From contig CAMBGQ010000019.1 of NCBI GenBank assembly GCA_945866215.1, positions 1 to 32,367 of the forward strand: a stretch of DNA of 32,367 nt, written 5' to 3'. The position numbers and the translations under genes are program-made. This document shows, in pieces, positions 8,677 to 17,173 of the stretch. Within the stretch, counting starts at the first letter, position 1, and each line of letters begins with the position of its first letter. This DNA comes from Opitutus sp. GAS368 (lineage in GTDB: Bacteria > Verrucomicrobiota > Verrucomicrobiia > Opitutales > UBA953). The notes below the pieces were generated by a model, which made no database searches, had not been told where the DNA came from, and was given only the letters and a program-made list of their open reading frames with translations.

Positions 8677-11487
8677 ATGTCTTTCCGTCGCCTCCCACTC
8701 CTCGCATTTCTCGCCGCCGGCCTGACCTCCGTCGGTTCCGCCGCGCCCGTCGCCTTCGACGAGGTCCGTGCGGTCTTCGAGGGCAAGTGCCTCGAGTGCC
8801 ACAACCCGGAGAAGACCAAGGGCAAATTGCTCATGACCACCCGCGAGGGTTTCCTCAAGGGCGGCGAAAGTGCGGCGGCCCTCATCGGCGTGGCCGCCGA
8901 CCAGAGCGAGCTCGTCAAGCGCCTGCTCCTTCCTGCGGATCATGACGACCTCATGCCGCCAAAGGGAGGCCCCTTGCCGGCCGCCGAGATCGATCTCCTC
9001 CGCCGCTGGGTCGCCGAAGGCGCCGTCTGGCCTGCGGGTGTCGTGCTCGTCGCCAAGGACAAGGCGAAGGAAGAAGCCAAGGCGGAGCTCGTCCAGAAGC
9101 TCACCACCCTCGAGAAGCTCGAGATTTTCCCGGAGTCCATCACCCTTGAGACCAAGCGCGACTTCCACCGCATCGTCGTCTTCGCCACCTTCAAGGACGC
9201 GACCACCCGCGACGTCACCGCCTTCGCTGACCTGAAGGTCGGCGATGGCAAGGTCGCCAAGCTCGACGCCTATTCCGTGCACGCCGTCGCCGACGTCGGC
9301 AGCACCGAGGTCGTCGCTTCGCTCGGCGGCCGTGTCGCCCGCATCCCGGTCGCCGTCAAGGAAGGCCATAAGGACCGTGCCGTCTCCTTCCGTCAGGACG
9401 TCATGCCGGTCTTCCTCCGCGCCAACTGCAACAGCGGTGGCTGCCACGGCGCCGCCCGCGGCAAGGACGGTTTCCGCCTCTCCCTCTTCGGCATGGATCC
9501 CGACGGCGACTATATCCGCCTGACCCGCGAGCTCATCGGACGCCGCATCAACCTCGCCATCCCTGAGGAAAGCACCTTGGTCGAGAAGTCGACGGGCGCC
9601 GTGCCGCACACCGGCAATAAGCTTTACGACGCGGATTCCTCTTACAACCAGACTATCCTCGAATGGATTGCCAATGGCGCTAAGAACGACGCCCCGAGCA
9701 TCGCCAAAGTCACTGGCATCGAGGTCTTCCCCAAGCAGATCGTGCTCGAAGGTAAAGCGGCCACCCAGCAGATCACCGTCCGCGCCACCTATTCCGACGG
9801 CACCGACCGCGACGTGACCAAGCTGGCGCTGTTCATGTCAAATAACGATCCCGTGGCCAAGATCGACAAGGACGGCCTCGTGCGCTCCGGTGATCGGGGC
9901 GCGGCCTTCATGCTCGCGCGCTTCGACGTCTTCAGCGTCACCGCCCAGGCCATCGTCATCCCTAAGGGCCTCGTCTACGAGCGTCCCAAGGTCGCCGAGG
10001 TCAATTACATCGACAAGGCCGTCAACGAACGCCTGCACCGCCTGCGCATTGTCCCCTCCGAGACCTGTACCGACGAGGAATTCATCCGTCGCGTCTACAT
10101 CGACGTGGTGGGCCTTTACCCGAAGCCGGCCGAACTGACTGCTTTCCTCGCGGATAAGCGCCCTGACAGGCGCGCGCAACTCGTCGAAGGCCTCCTGCAA
10201 CGCAAGGAGTTCACCGAACTCTGGGTGATGAAGTGGGCCGAGCTCCTCCAGATCCGTTCCGACATTCCCGGCAACAACAACGTCCCGCCTTTCTACAAAA
10301 ACGCGCTGCTCTACTACAATTGGATGGCTGCCGAGATCGGCAAGAACCGCCCGATCAACGAGATCGTCGTCGACTTACTCTCCGCGAGCGGCGGTACGGT
10401 GTCCGCCCCGGCAGTGAACTACTACCAGAGCGAGCTCGACCGCCTGAAGCTGTCCGAGAACGTCGCTCAGGTCTTCATGGGCATGCGCATCCAGTGCGCC
10501 CAGTGTCATAACCATCCGTTTGACCGCTGGACGATGGACGACTATTACGGCTTTAACGCCTTCTTCGCCCAGATCGGCCGCAAGGCCACCGACGACCCGC
10601 AGGAAGTCATCGTTTTCAATAGCAAGGGCGGCGAATCCCAGCACTTCCTGACCAAGAAAAGCGTCAAGCCGAAGTTCCTCGGCGGTGAGGAGCCGGAGCT
10701 CAAGCCGGGTGACGATCGTCGTCGCGTGATGGCCGAGTGGTTGGCCTCTCCGCGCAACCCGTATTTCGCCCGCAACGTCGCCAATCTTGTCTGGGCCCAC
10801 TTCCTCGGCGTGGGCGTGGTCGATCCAGTCGACGACGTCCGCGTGTCCAATCCGCCCTCCAACCCCGAGCTGCTCGACGAACTCGCCGCGCGCCTGACGG
10901 ATTACAAGTACGACGTCCGGCGCCTGGTGCGAGATATCACGGCCTCCGCCGCCTACCAACGTAGCTCGAAGACCAACGCCTCCAATGCCGACGACAAGCT
11001 GAACTTCGCCCGCGCCCAGGTGCGCCGCGTCCGCGCCGAGGTGCTGCTCGACGCCATCTCCCAGATCACCGAGACCCCGAACAAGTTCCAGGGCCTCCCG
11101 CTCGGCGCCCGCGCCGTGCAGATCGCCGACGGCGCGGTCTCGAACTACTTCCTGCAGACCTTCGGACGCTCGAAGCGTGAGTCGGTCGCCTCGACCGAGG
11201 TGAAGACTGATCCGAACCTCTCGCAGGCGCTCCACCTCATGAACGGCGACGCGGTCAACGACCGAATTCGTCGCGGTCAGGTGGTCGAGAAGCTGATTGC
11301 TGACGGCAAGAAGGACGACGAAATCATCCGTGAGCTCTTCCTGCGCGTCTTCGGCCGGCTTCCGGGCGCCAACGAAAACAAGGCGATCAGCGCCGCCATC
11401 GCGGCCGACCCGGCCGGTCGCCGTTTCGTCCTCGAAGATACTTTTTGGGCGCTGATGAATTCGAAGGAATTCTACTTCAACCACTGA
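8677..11487 (+). CDS. PSCyt1/DUF1549/DUF1553 exported haem-motif protein
   Basis: 936 residues with a signal peptide (MSFRRLPLLAFLAAGLTSVGSA). In order: a PSCyt1 cytochrome-c-like domain with CLECH (Cys38-His42) and the MPPKGG methionine loop; an Ig-like BIG2 domain (about 140-230); a second cytochrome-like segment with CNSGGCH (Cys251-His257), where the spacing is CX4CH rather than CX2CH; a second Ig-like domain (about 345-430); DUF1549 (from about 445, with the family CAQCHNHPFD at 607-616); and DUF1553 up to the C-terminus (RRVMAEWLASPRNPYFARNVAN, then the SNPPSNPELLDELA block). The set predicts a periplasmic or surface protein with up to three covalently bound haems; the redox partner is unknown. 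Genomes with this family usually pair it with DUF1501, as here. It is preceded by 10 bp and followed by 14 bp to its operon neighbours. Confidence 0.92.
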   Translation: MSFRRLPLLAFLAAGLTSVGSAAPVAFDEVRAVFEGKCLECHNPEKTKGKLLMTTREGFLKGGESAAALIGVAADQSELVKRLLLPADHDDLMPPKGGPLPAAEIDLLRRWVAEGAVWPAGVVLVAKDKAKEEAKAELVQKLTTLEKLEIFPESITLETKRDFHRIVVFATFKDATTRDVTAFADLKVGDGKVAKLDAYSVHAVADVGSTEVVASLGGRVARIPVAVKEGHKDRAVSFRQDVMPVFLRANCNSGGCHGAARGKDGFRLSLFGMDPDGDYIRLTRELIGRRINLAIPEESTLVEKSTGAVPHTGNKLYDADSSYNQTILEWIANGAKNDAPSIAKVTGIEVFPKQIVLEGKAATQQITVRATYSDGTDRDVTKLALFMSNNDPVAKIDKDGLVRSGDRGAAFMLARFDVFSVTAQAIVIPKGLVYERPKVAEVNYIDKAVNERLHRLRIVPSETCTDEEFIRRVYIDVVGLYPKPAELTAFLADKRPDRRAQLVEGLLQRKEFTELWVMKWAELLQIRSDIPGNNNVPPFYKNALLYYNWMAAEIGKNRPINEIVVDLLSASGGTVSAPAVNYYQSELDRLKLSENVAQVFMGMRIQCAQCHNHPFDRWTMDDYYGFNAFFAQIGRKATDDPQEVIVFNSKGGESQHFLTKKSVKPKFLGGEEPELKPGDDRRRVMAEWLASPRNPYFARNVANLVWAHFLGVGVVDPVDDVRVSNPPSNPELLDELAARLTDYKYDVRRLVRDITASAAYQRSSKTNASNADDKLNFARAQVRRVRAEVLLDAISQITETPNKFQGLPLGARAVQIADGAVSNYFLQTFGRSKRESVASTEVKTDPNLSQALHLMNGDAVNDRIRRGQVVEKLIADGKKDDEIIRELFLRVFGRLPGANENKAISAAIAADPAGRRFVLEDTFWALMNSKEFYFNH

Positions 11488-11501
11488 GACCCGCCGTCCG
11501 C

Positions 11502-14500
11502 ATGGTCGCCTCTCCTTCGTCGTATCGCTGGCTCACCCGCCGCTGCCTCATCTTGGCCGCCGGGCTTGTGGCCACCGCCGTCTCCGCCCAGGAGGCGCAG
11601 AAGCTGACCTACGACGACCACATCCGCCCGCTCCTTGAGAACAAGTGCTTCTCGTGCCATAATCCGGATAAAAAGAAGGGTGGCCTCGAACTGACCAGCT
11701 ACAGCGGCCTGATGAACGGCGGCAGCGGTGGGGCGGTCGTCGACGCGGGTAATCCTGCGGGCAGCCGCTTGTGGACCATGAGCGCGCACAAAGAGGAACC
11801 CTACATGCCCCCGGAAGGCGCGCCGCTCGAGGCCAAGGACCTGGCGCTGCTTTCCAAGTGGATTGAGGGCGGCTTGCTCCAGGCGAAGGGCAGCGTCGCC
11901 TCCAAGTCCAATAAGCCCAAGGTCGATCTTTCCTTCGCCGGTGGCGCCGGCAAGCCAACCGGTCCGGCGGCCCGTCCGGAAAACGTTCTGCTTGAGCCGA
12001 TTATCGTGACGCCCCGGACTTCCGCGGTCATCGCCATGGCGGCCAGTCCGTGGACATCGCTGCTGGCCCTGGCCGGCCAGAAACAGATTCTATTGTATGA
12101 CACCGACAGCCATGAGTTGGCGGGCATCCTGCCGTATGCCGAAGGCTCCGCCCGGTCGCTGAAGTTCAGCGCCAACGGCTCGCTACTCATCATGGGAGGC
12201 GGTCGCGGTGGTAAGCTCGGGCACGCGGTGGTCTGGGACGTGAAGACGGGCAAACGCGTCGCCGAAATCGGTAAGGAATTCGACCAGGTGATGTCGGCCG
12301 ATATCTCTCCCGACCATGGCAAGGTCATCCTCGCGACCAACTCGAAGAAGGTGAAATGCTTCGACGTCGCCACCAACGAGCAGCTCTACCTCATCGAGAA
12401 GCACACCGAATGGGTGACCGGCGCAGACTTCAGCCCGGACGGCATCCTGCTGGCGACCTCTGACCGCAACGGTAATGTCTACGTCTGGGAAGCCGACAGC
12501 GGAGGCGAGTTCTATAGCCTCGGCCAGCACAAGGGCAGCGTCACCGATCTCGCCTGGCGCGCCGATTCCAACATCTTGGCCAGTTGCGCCGCCGATGGCG
12601 TCATCACCACTTGGGAGATGAAGACCGGTAAGCAGGTCGCCACCTGGTCCGCCCATGGTGGCAACGTCCAGTCGGTCGCCTTCCTTCCCGATGGTCGTCT
12701 GCTCTCTTGCGGCGGCGACGGTACTACGGCGATGTGGGGAATCGACGGCAAGCGTCTGCCGCATGCCCAGGGCATCAAGCAAGCCGACCAAGTCGCCCGG
12801 GTTGTCGGCCTCTACGATTCCAAGTCTTTCGTCTCCAGCAACTGGCTGGGTGAAGTCCGCCTTTTTGAGAGCGAGACCGGCCGCGAGGTCACCCAGGTCT
12901 CCAGCAATCCGCCGAAGCTCGCTGACCGCCTAACCGCCTCCGAGAAGCGACTCGCTGAAATCATCCCAGCGCTCATTCCCGCGGAAGCCGCGGTGAAAGC
13001 TGCCGAAGCCGGCATCCCTGCCGCCGAAGCCGTCTTGGCCAAGCTGAAAGCTGAAGGCGAACCTGCTTCCAAGAAACTCGCTGAACACGAGGCTAAGAAT
13101 GCCGAGGTCGCCAAAGGCCTCACCTATTGGCAGGGTATGAGGACCAAGGCGAAGACGGCTGCGGAAACGGCGACCGCCGCCAAGGGGATTGCCGACTGCC
13201 GCAGCGGCCTGACTTATCACGGCCAAGAAATCGCTAAGCTGAAGCCCGTCGCTGATGGCTTCCGTGCCGCTGAGGCCGCTCTCGCCAAGGCGCGTACCGA
13301 CCTCACCTCCGCGCAGGCTGGCGTCCGCGGCATTGTCGCCGAGACCGCGGCGCAACGCGAACGCCTCGTGAGCCTCAAGGCCGCCCAGTTCAACGTGAGT
13401 GTGCTCACCGAGCAGGAGAATCTCGTCAAGCTTGAGCAGGACATCGCCGACCTCGTCGCCGGTAAGGCAGAGAACGAGGCTGCCAAGGTCTCCGCCGCCG
13501 CCCGCATCGAGTCTTCTCAGAAGACCATCGCGCAGAACGAAGGACTGCTCCCGAAACTGCAGACGGAGCTGGACGGGCTTACGGCTGAATTCGCCGTCCT
13601 CGATAAGACGCTCACGCCCTTACGCATGAATGAGTCTGCGGCCCTCGGCGGGATTGAGGCTCAGCAGAAGCTCATCGATGCCCAGAGCGAGGCGATTGTG
13701 CGCCTCGGACAAGATCGCGACGCCATCGTGGCCGTCGCCACCGCCGCGGCCAACGCTTACCGAGATCAATATACCACGCCACTCCGCGCGCGTCTCACCG
13801 AAGCCACGGTCAAGGTCGACGAATTGAAGAAGATCGCCGACGCTGCTAAACTCGCCGCCACCAAGGCGAAGGCCGGCGTCGCCGCCGCCGCTACGAAATC
13901 GAAGGATCTTGCGCTCGTCTCGGTTAAGGTCGCCGACGAGGCTAAGCAGGCCGACGTGAACCTCGCCGCGGCCGATAAAGCCTTCGGCGAAGCCCGCACT
14001 TTCGGTGCCGTATTCTCCTTCAGCTACTTCTCCCGCAAGAAGCAGACCGAGCAGCAGGTCACCAAGGCCAAGATTGCGCTTGCGAAGGCCAAGACAAGAC
14101 AGGGCATTGCCGACCAGGAGCTCGTCGCCGCTAAGTCCGTCGAACAGACTCTCGTCGCCACGCAGGTCACCGCTGATGCCGCCGTCGTCGCCGCGGACAA
14201 TGATGTCGCCCCTGCCAGTGTTGCCGTTGCCGCCATTGCCAAGGAACGCTCCATGCGTCTCGCCGAACGCGAGAAGCTCGCCGCCCCGGGCATCGACGCC
14301 GAGAAGGATTACGCCGCCAAGCTGCCCGCCCTCCAGGCTTCCGTGCAGAAGGCGAAGGATGGTCTGCCCATTCTCGAGAAGGCGCTGGTCGCCGTTCGGG
14401 CCCAGTTGACCGAGGCCGGTAAGCCCGTGGAGGCCAAGCGTCTCCTCGTGGATGCCGCCGCCAAGACCCTCGAGCTCACCAAGAGCGAGAAGGCTAATGC

Positions 14501-14681
14501 CGAGAAGGCGCTCGCCGCCGCCCAGAAGGATATCCCGCAGCGCGATAAGAATCTCGAGGAGATCGCCAAGTCTTACGCCGAACTCACCCCGCAGGTCGAA
14601 CCGATGAAGGCCAAGGTGAAGGCCGCGCAGGATCAGTATTTCGCGATGCTGCCTAAGCGCGAAGTGGCGAAGAAGAATTGA
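11502..14681 (+). CDS. Exported PSCyt1 haem motif, WD40 propeller and long coiled-coil fusion protein
   Basis: 1059 residues from the ATG at 11502. The in-frame start at 11445 would overlap the upstream gene and precede the signal peptide (RRCLILAAGLVATAVSA). Domain order: a PSCyt1-type cytochrome domain (about 30-125) with CFSCH (Cys49-His53) and MPPEGAPL; a seven-bladed WD40-like propeller (about 175-465) with VWDVKTGKRV, VYVWEADSG and TTWEMKTGKQV blade ends; then about 580 residues of Ala/Lys/Glu-rich heptad sequence to the C-terminus, interrupted near 835 by a short aromatic patch (FGAVFSFSYFSRKKQ). There is no C-terminal membrane helix. The coiled coil predicts an elongated dimer, so it could be a spacer or scaffold for the neighbouring exported proteins. 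It is last in the four-gene run and is followed by a hairpin. Confidence 0.88.
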   Translation: MVASPSSYRWLTRRCLILAAGLVATAVSAQEAQKLTYDDHIRPLLENKCFSCHNPDKKKGGLELTSYSGLMNGGSGGAVVDAGNPAGSRLWTMSAHKEEPYMPPEGAPLEAKDLALLSKWIEGGLLQAKGSVASKSNKPKVDLSFAGGAGKPTGPAARPENVLLEPIIVTPRTSAVIAMAASPWTSLLALAGQKQILLYDTDSHELAGILPYAEGSARSLKFSANGSLLIMGGGRGGKLGHAVVWDVKTGKRVAEIGKEFDQVMSADISPDHGKVILATNSKKVKCFDVATNEQLYLIEKHTEWVTGADFSPDGILLATSDRNGNVYVWEADSGGEFYSLGQHKGSVTDLAWRADSNILASCAADGVITTWEMKTGKQVATWSAHGGNVQSVAFLPDGRLLSCGGDGTTAMWGIDGKRLPHAQGIKQADQVARVVGLYDSKSFVSSNWLGEVRLFESETGREVTQVSSNPPKLADRLTASEKRLAEIIPALIPAEAAVKAAEAGIPAAEAVLAKLKAEGEPASKKLAEHEAKNAEVAKGLTYWQGMRTKAKTAAETATAAKGIADCRSGLTYHGQEIAKLKPVADGFRAAEAALAKARTDLTSAQAGVRGIVAETAAQRERLVSLKAAQFNVSVLTEQENLVKLEQDIADLVAGKAENEAAKVSAAARIESSQKTIAQNEGLLPKLQTELDGLTAEFAVLDKTLTPLRMNESAALGGIEAQQKLIDAQSEAIVRLGQDRDAIVAVATAAANAYRDQYTTPLRARLTEATVKVDELKKIADAAKLAATKAKAGVAAAATKSKDLALVSVKVADEAKQADVNLAAADKAFGEARTFGAVFSFSYFSRKKQTEQQVTKAKIALAKAKTRQGIADQELVAAKSVEQTLVATQVTADAAVVAADNDVAPASVAVAAIAKERSMRLAEREKLAAPGIDAEKDYAAKLPALQASVQKAKDGLPILEKALVAVRAQLTEAGKPVEAKRLLVDAAAKTLELTKSEKANAEKALAAAQKDIPQRDKNLEEIAKSYAELTPQVEPMKAKVKAAQDQYFAMLPKREVAKKN

Positions 14682-14688
14682 TAATAAG

Positions 14689-14709
14689 GGGCAGCACCGC
14701 GTGCTGCCC
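14689..14709 (+). terminator. Hairpin after the four-gene run (or single REP-like unit)
   Basis: Nine-bp perfect stem GGGCAGCAC/GTGCTGCCC with loop CGC, starting 7 nt after the TGA. No T run follows, so it is not a classical terminator. On the minus strand it reads CTAG followed by GG and a hairpin, close to the GTAG-footed units at 26.5-29.0 kb. It may therefore be a single unit of that family. Confidence 0.55.
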
Positions 14710-14712
14710 TAG

Positions 14713-14754
14713 GTGCAAAAGTGCAAATCGGCCTGCGGCCTGTGCAAAAGTGCA
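14713..14754. repeat. 13-bp direct repeat around a GGCC hairpin
   Basis: GTGCAAAAGTGCA occurs at 14713-14725 and 14742-14754 and flanks a small hairpin GGCC-tgc-GGCC (14730-14740). The rest of the gap to 14846 holds only further short hairpins (such as GGGAA/TTCCC) and no gene. Confidence 0.7.
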
Positions 14755-14846
14755 GAGGTCGGAATCGTTTCGGGTGACAGGTGGCGGCCCCGGGTGGCAG
14801 GTGGCGGGAATAGTTTCCCGCAGGGAAGGGTGATTTGACTCCACCA

Positions 14847-14875
14847 CCCCCGACCCCTACCCCTATCCCTACCCC
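14847..14875. repeat. Hexamer tract, C-rich on plus strand (copy C)
   Basis: Units CCCCGA, CCCCTA, CCCCTA, TCCCTA, CCCC, preceded by one extra C. The tract ends 7 nt before the ATG at 14883. It is the same array as 3954-3981 with one additional unit. Confidence 0.85.
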
Positions 14876-14882
14876 TAAAACA

Positions 14883-16112
14883 ATGCTCTCCCGTCGTCGT
14901 TTCTTGGAATCTACCTTTGTCGCCGCCATCGCCGCTTCGCTCGGCGCCGCCGAAGGCAAGCGCGTCCCGCGCGTGGTGCTGCGTTCCTCTTGGCAGACGG
15001 TGAATATCGGGGACATCGCGCACACCCCGGGCATGCTCGTCCTGCTTGAAAAGTATTTCCCTGAAGCCGTGATCACCCTTTGGCCTTCTAACGTCGATAA
15101 CGGCGTGAAGGAGATGCTGGCGGCCCGTTTCCCGAAGCTGCAGTTCGTCGGCCCCAAGACCGACGTCGCCAAACTCTACGCCGAAAATGATTTCCTCCTG
15201 CACGGCTCCGGTCCCTCTCTCGTCGGCGAGAAGCAGGTCGCGCTGTGGCGCCAGCAGGGCCCGAAACCTTACGGCGTCCTCGGCATCACCCAAGGCCAGC
15301 CGACTTCCGAGACGGTCAAAATCCTCAGCGATGCACAGTTCGTTTATTTCCGGGACTCGATCTCGCTCGCGACCGCCAAGGCAGCCGGAGTAAAATGCCC
15401 GGTGATGGAGTTCGGTCCGGACGGAGCGTTCGCGACCGACCTGCGCAACGAGGAGAAGGCCGAGGCCTTTCTGCATGGCTGGGGCCTCGAGCGGGGCAAA
15501 TTCCTCTGCTGCATCCCCCGTTATCGCATCACGCCCTATTGGACGATTCACAAAGAGCGCGTCTTTGATCCCGTGAAGCAGAAGCGTAATGACGAGATGA
15601 AAGAGCATGACCATGCGCAGCTGCGCGCCGCGATCGTCGCGGTGGTCAAGCAGACCGACCTTAAGGTGCTCATCTGCCCCGAGGACCGCACCCAGATGAC
15701 CTTGGGCAAGGAGATCCTTTTCGATAAGTTGCCCGATGACGTGAAGGACCGTGTCGTCTGGCGTCAGGATTATTGGCTCACCGACGAGGCGCTGAGCGTC
15801 TACGTCCGGAGCGCCGGACTCTTCGGCAACGAGATGCACTCGCCCATCATGTGTGTCGGTAGCGGTATCCCCGCCATTGTGTGCCGCTGGGCCGAACAGA
15901 CCTCCAAGGGCAACATGTGGAAGGACATCGGTCTCTCCGAATGGCTGTTCGACCTCGACGACGAACCGCAGCTCGCGGGCATCGTCCCGGCCGTGCTCGC
16001 CATGGCCAAGGACCCTGCCGCCGCGAAGGCCAAGGTCGTCAAGGCCCAGGCTATCCTGCGCGAACGTCAGTCCGCGGCCATCGGTCGCGTCCGGAAGGGC
16101 GTAGGCGCCTAA
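14883..16112 (+). CDS. Secreted polysaccharide pyruvyl transferase family protein
   Basis: 409 residues. The start MLSRRRFLESTF followed by VAAIAASLGAAEG is a twin-arginine-type signal, so the protein is probably exported or membrane-tethered. The body fits the polysaccharide pyruvyl transferase fold: NIGDIAHTPGMLVLLEKYFP (the N-terminal GD helix), FLLHGSGPSLVG, FRDSISL, EFGPDGAFATD, CIPRYRITPYW, VLICPEDRTQM and FGNEMHSPIMCVGSGIPAI, the conserved C-terminal H-x-x-I/P site. Family members normally act on lipid-linked precursors in the cytoplasm using PEP, so export would be odd. Either the domain has a different role or the N-terminus is an anchor. A hexamer tract lies directly before the ATG. 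An upstream ATG at 14835 would translate the tract into Thr-Pro repeats and is rejected. It is convergent with DUF6807. Confidence 0.82.
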   Translation: MLSRRRFLESTFVAAIAASLGAAEGKRVPRVVLRSSWQTVNIGDIAHTPGMLVLLEKYFPEAVITLWPSNVDNGVKEMLAARFPKLQFVGPKTDVAKLYAENDFLLHGSGPSLVGEKQVALWRQQGPKPYGVLGITQGQPTSETVKILSDAQFVYFRDSISLATAKAAGVKCPVMEFGPDGAFATDLRNEEKAEAFLHGWGLERGKFLCCIPRYRITPYWTIHKERVFDPVKQKRNDEMKEHDHAQLRAAIVAVVKQTDLKVLICPEDRTQMTLGKEILFDKLPDDVKDRVVWRQDYWLTDEALSVYVRSAGLFGNEMHSPIMCVGSGIPAIVCRWAEQTSKGNMWKDIGLSEWLFDLDDEPQLAGIVPAVLAMAKDPAAAKAKVVKAQAILRERQSAAIGRVRKGVGA

Positions 16113-16118
16113 GGCGGC

Positions 16119-17081
16119 TTACTTCTTGGCCGGAGCTTTCGCCTTCGGCTTCGGCTGCTCGGCGGGCATGACCGTCACGGCCGGGGTCGGCTCGTTCGTG
16201 CCCGCAAAGGCATTGTAGGCCTGCTGGAAGGCCGCGGCGTCACGGACATCGCCTTCGGCGATCAGCCACTGGTAACGCAGCTTGAAGGGGGCTTCCGGCG
16301 TGGCCACGCCCTTGGGGAAGGCGCCGAAGCGGCCGTAGTCGCGGTAGGCCGAGAAGGCCGTGTCCTTCGGATTGGAAGGGTGGTTGAGGAGCAGCGCCGT
16401 GAAGGTCTTGCCTTCAATCGTGAAGACCTCGGCGACCCAGGTGAGGTCGCGGACCTTATGAATCAGGATGTCCTTACCCGGGTAGACGTAGGTCGTCTTC
16501 GTGACGTCGATTTTCTCGGATGGACGGAACTGCGCCCCCGCGTGCTCGGGGTCGCCGTCGATCTTGGCTTCACCCTGGTCGGGCTTGAGCGTGCTCTTCA
16601 TCTCGATGCCGAAATAAAAGGGTGCGGTCGGCTTCGTGAATGTGAAGGTGCGTTCCTCGGTCAGGATCGGCTTCGCCGACGCGGTGGCGCCTTGCCAGTC
16701 GATCGATGCCACGAAGCCGGAGTCCGCCGGCTTGATCGCCGTGACGACCTGGTCGCCGCCGCTCATGTGCCAGCGGTCGTAGGTCTTGCCGTCGATCGTG
16801 ATCTTCGCGAAGCCGAGCATGATGCCGCGGTGGTGGGTGAAGTTGAAGCCCGGACCCTTGGTCAGGCGCAGGGCGCCGCTGGGGTCGAAGACATGGAGGT
16901 AAGGCTTATAAGTCTCCAGGCGCTTAGCCGGGGTGCTGACGTCGTGGGCTGTCATGAAGCGGGCCACGACCTTGCCATCCTGGGCGATGTCGACGGCCTC
17001 ATTTGGGGTCACCTTGATGTCGGCGGCGAAGGTCTGCGTAAGGGCCAGCAGGGTGCCGAGGGCGAGGGATAGGGGGCGCAT
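16119..17081 (-). CDS. Exported DUF6807 (PmoA-like) protein
   Basis: 320 residues with a signal peptide (MRPLSLALGTLLALTQTFA). Diagnostic family blocks are FNFTHHRGIMLGF, MSGGDQ, an EERTFTF strand, DPEHAGAQFRPSE and LLNHPSNPKDTAFSAYRDYGRF. DUF6807 proteins were formerly labelled methane oxygenase PmoA, but they are beta-sandwich proteins found beside sugar-degradation genes and have no proven oxygenase activity. The C-terminus is a Lys/Pro/Ala-rich tail (QPKPKAKAPAKK). It is convergent with the pyruvyl-transferase-like gene (6-bp gap) and divergent from the sulfatase. The shared 92-bp gap contains a perfect CCACCT-t-AGGTGG palindrome next to its start. Confidence 0.85.
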   Translation of the reverse strand: MRPLSLALGTLLALTQTFAADIKVTPNEAVDIAQDGKVVARFMTAHDVSTPAKRLETYKPYLHVFDPSGALRLTKGPGFNFTHHRGIMLGFAKITIDGKTYDRWHMSGGDQVVTAIKPADSGFVASIDWQGATASAKPILTEERTFTFTKPTAPFYFGIEMKSTLKPDQGEAKIDGDPEHAGAQFRPSEKIDVTKTTYVYPGKDILIHKVRDLTWVAEVFTIEGKTFTALLLNHPSNPKDTAFSAYRDYGRFGAFPKGVATPEAPFKLRYQWLIAEGDVRDAAAFQQAYNAFAGTNEPTPAVTVMPAEQPKPKAKAPAKK

Positions 17082-17085
17082 TCGC

Positions 17086-17098
17086 CCACCTTAGGTGG
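17086..17098. promoter_or_regulatory. Palindrome in the divergent DUF6807/sulfatase gap
   Basis: CCACCT-t-AGGTGG, a perfect 6+1+6 palindrome 4 nt upstream of the DUF6807 start. It could be an operator, or, since AGGTGG lies just before the ATG on the minus strand, it may simply hold that gene's ribosome-binding site. No other copy was noticed in the window. Confidence 0.3.
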
Positions 17099-17173
17099 AT
17101 GCCCCCGGGAGGGAAACCATGAATCTACAGAGGAAACTTTACCTACGCCCGGGGGTTGCATAGGGGTAATCCT

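Noticed and set aside
7419-8918. Long minus-strand reading frame (499 codons) opposite the PPC gene
   Set aside because: Shadow frame; it crosses two genes that have clear domain signatures on the other strand.
14689-14709. Classical rho-independent terminator after the four-gene run
   Set aside because: The stem is strong but no T run follows, so it was recorded as a hairpin with moderate confidence.
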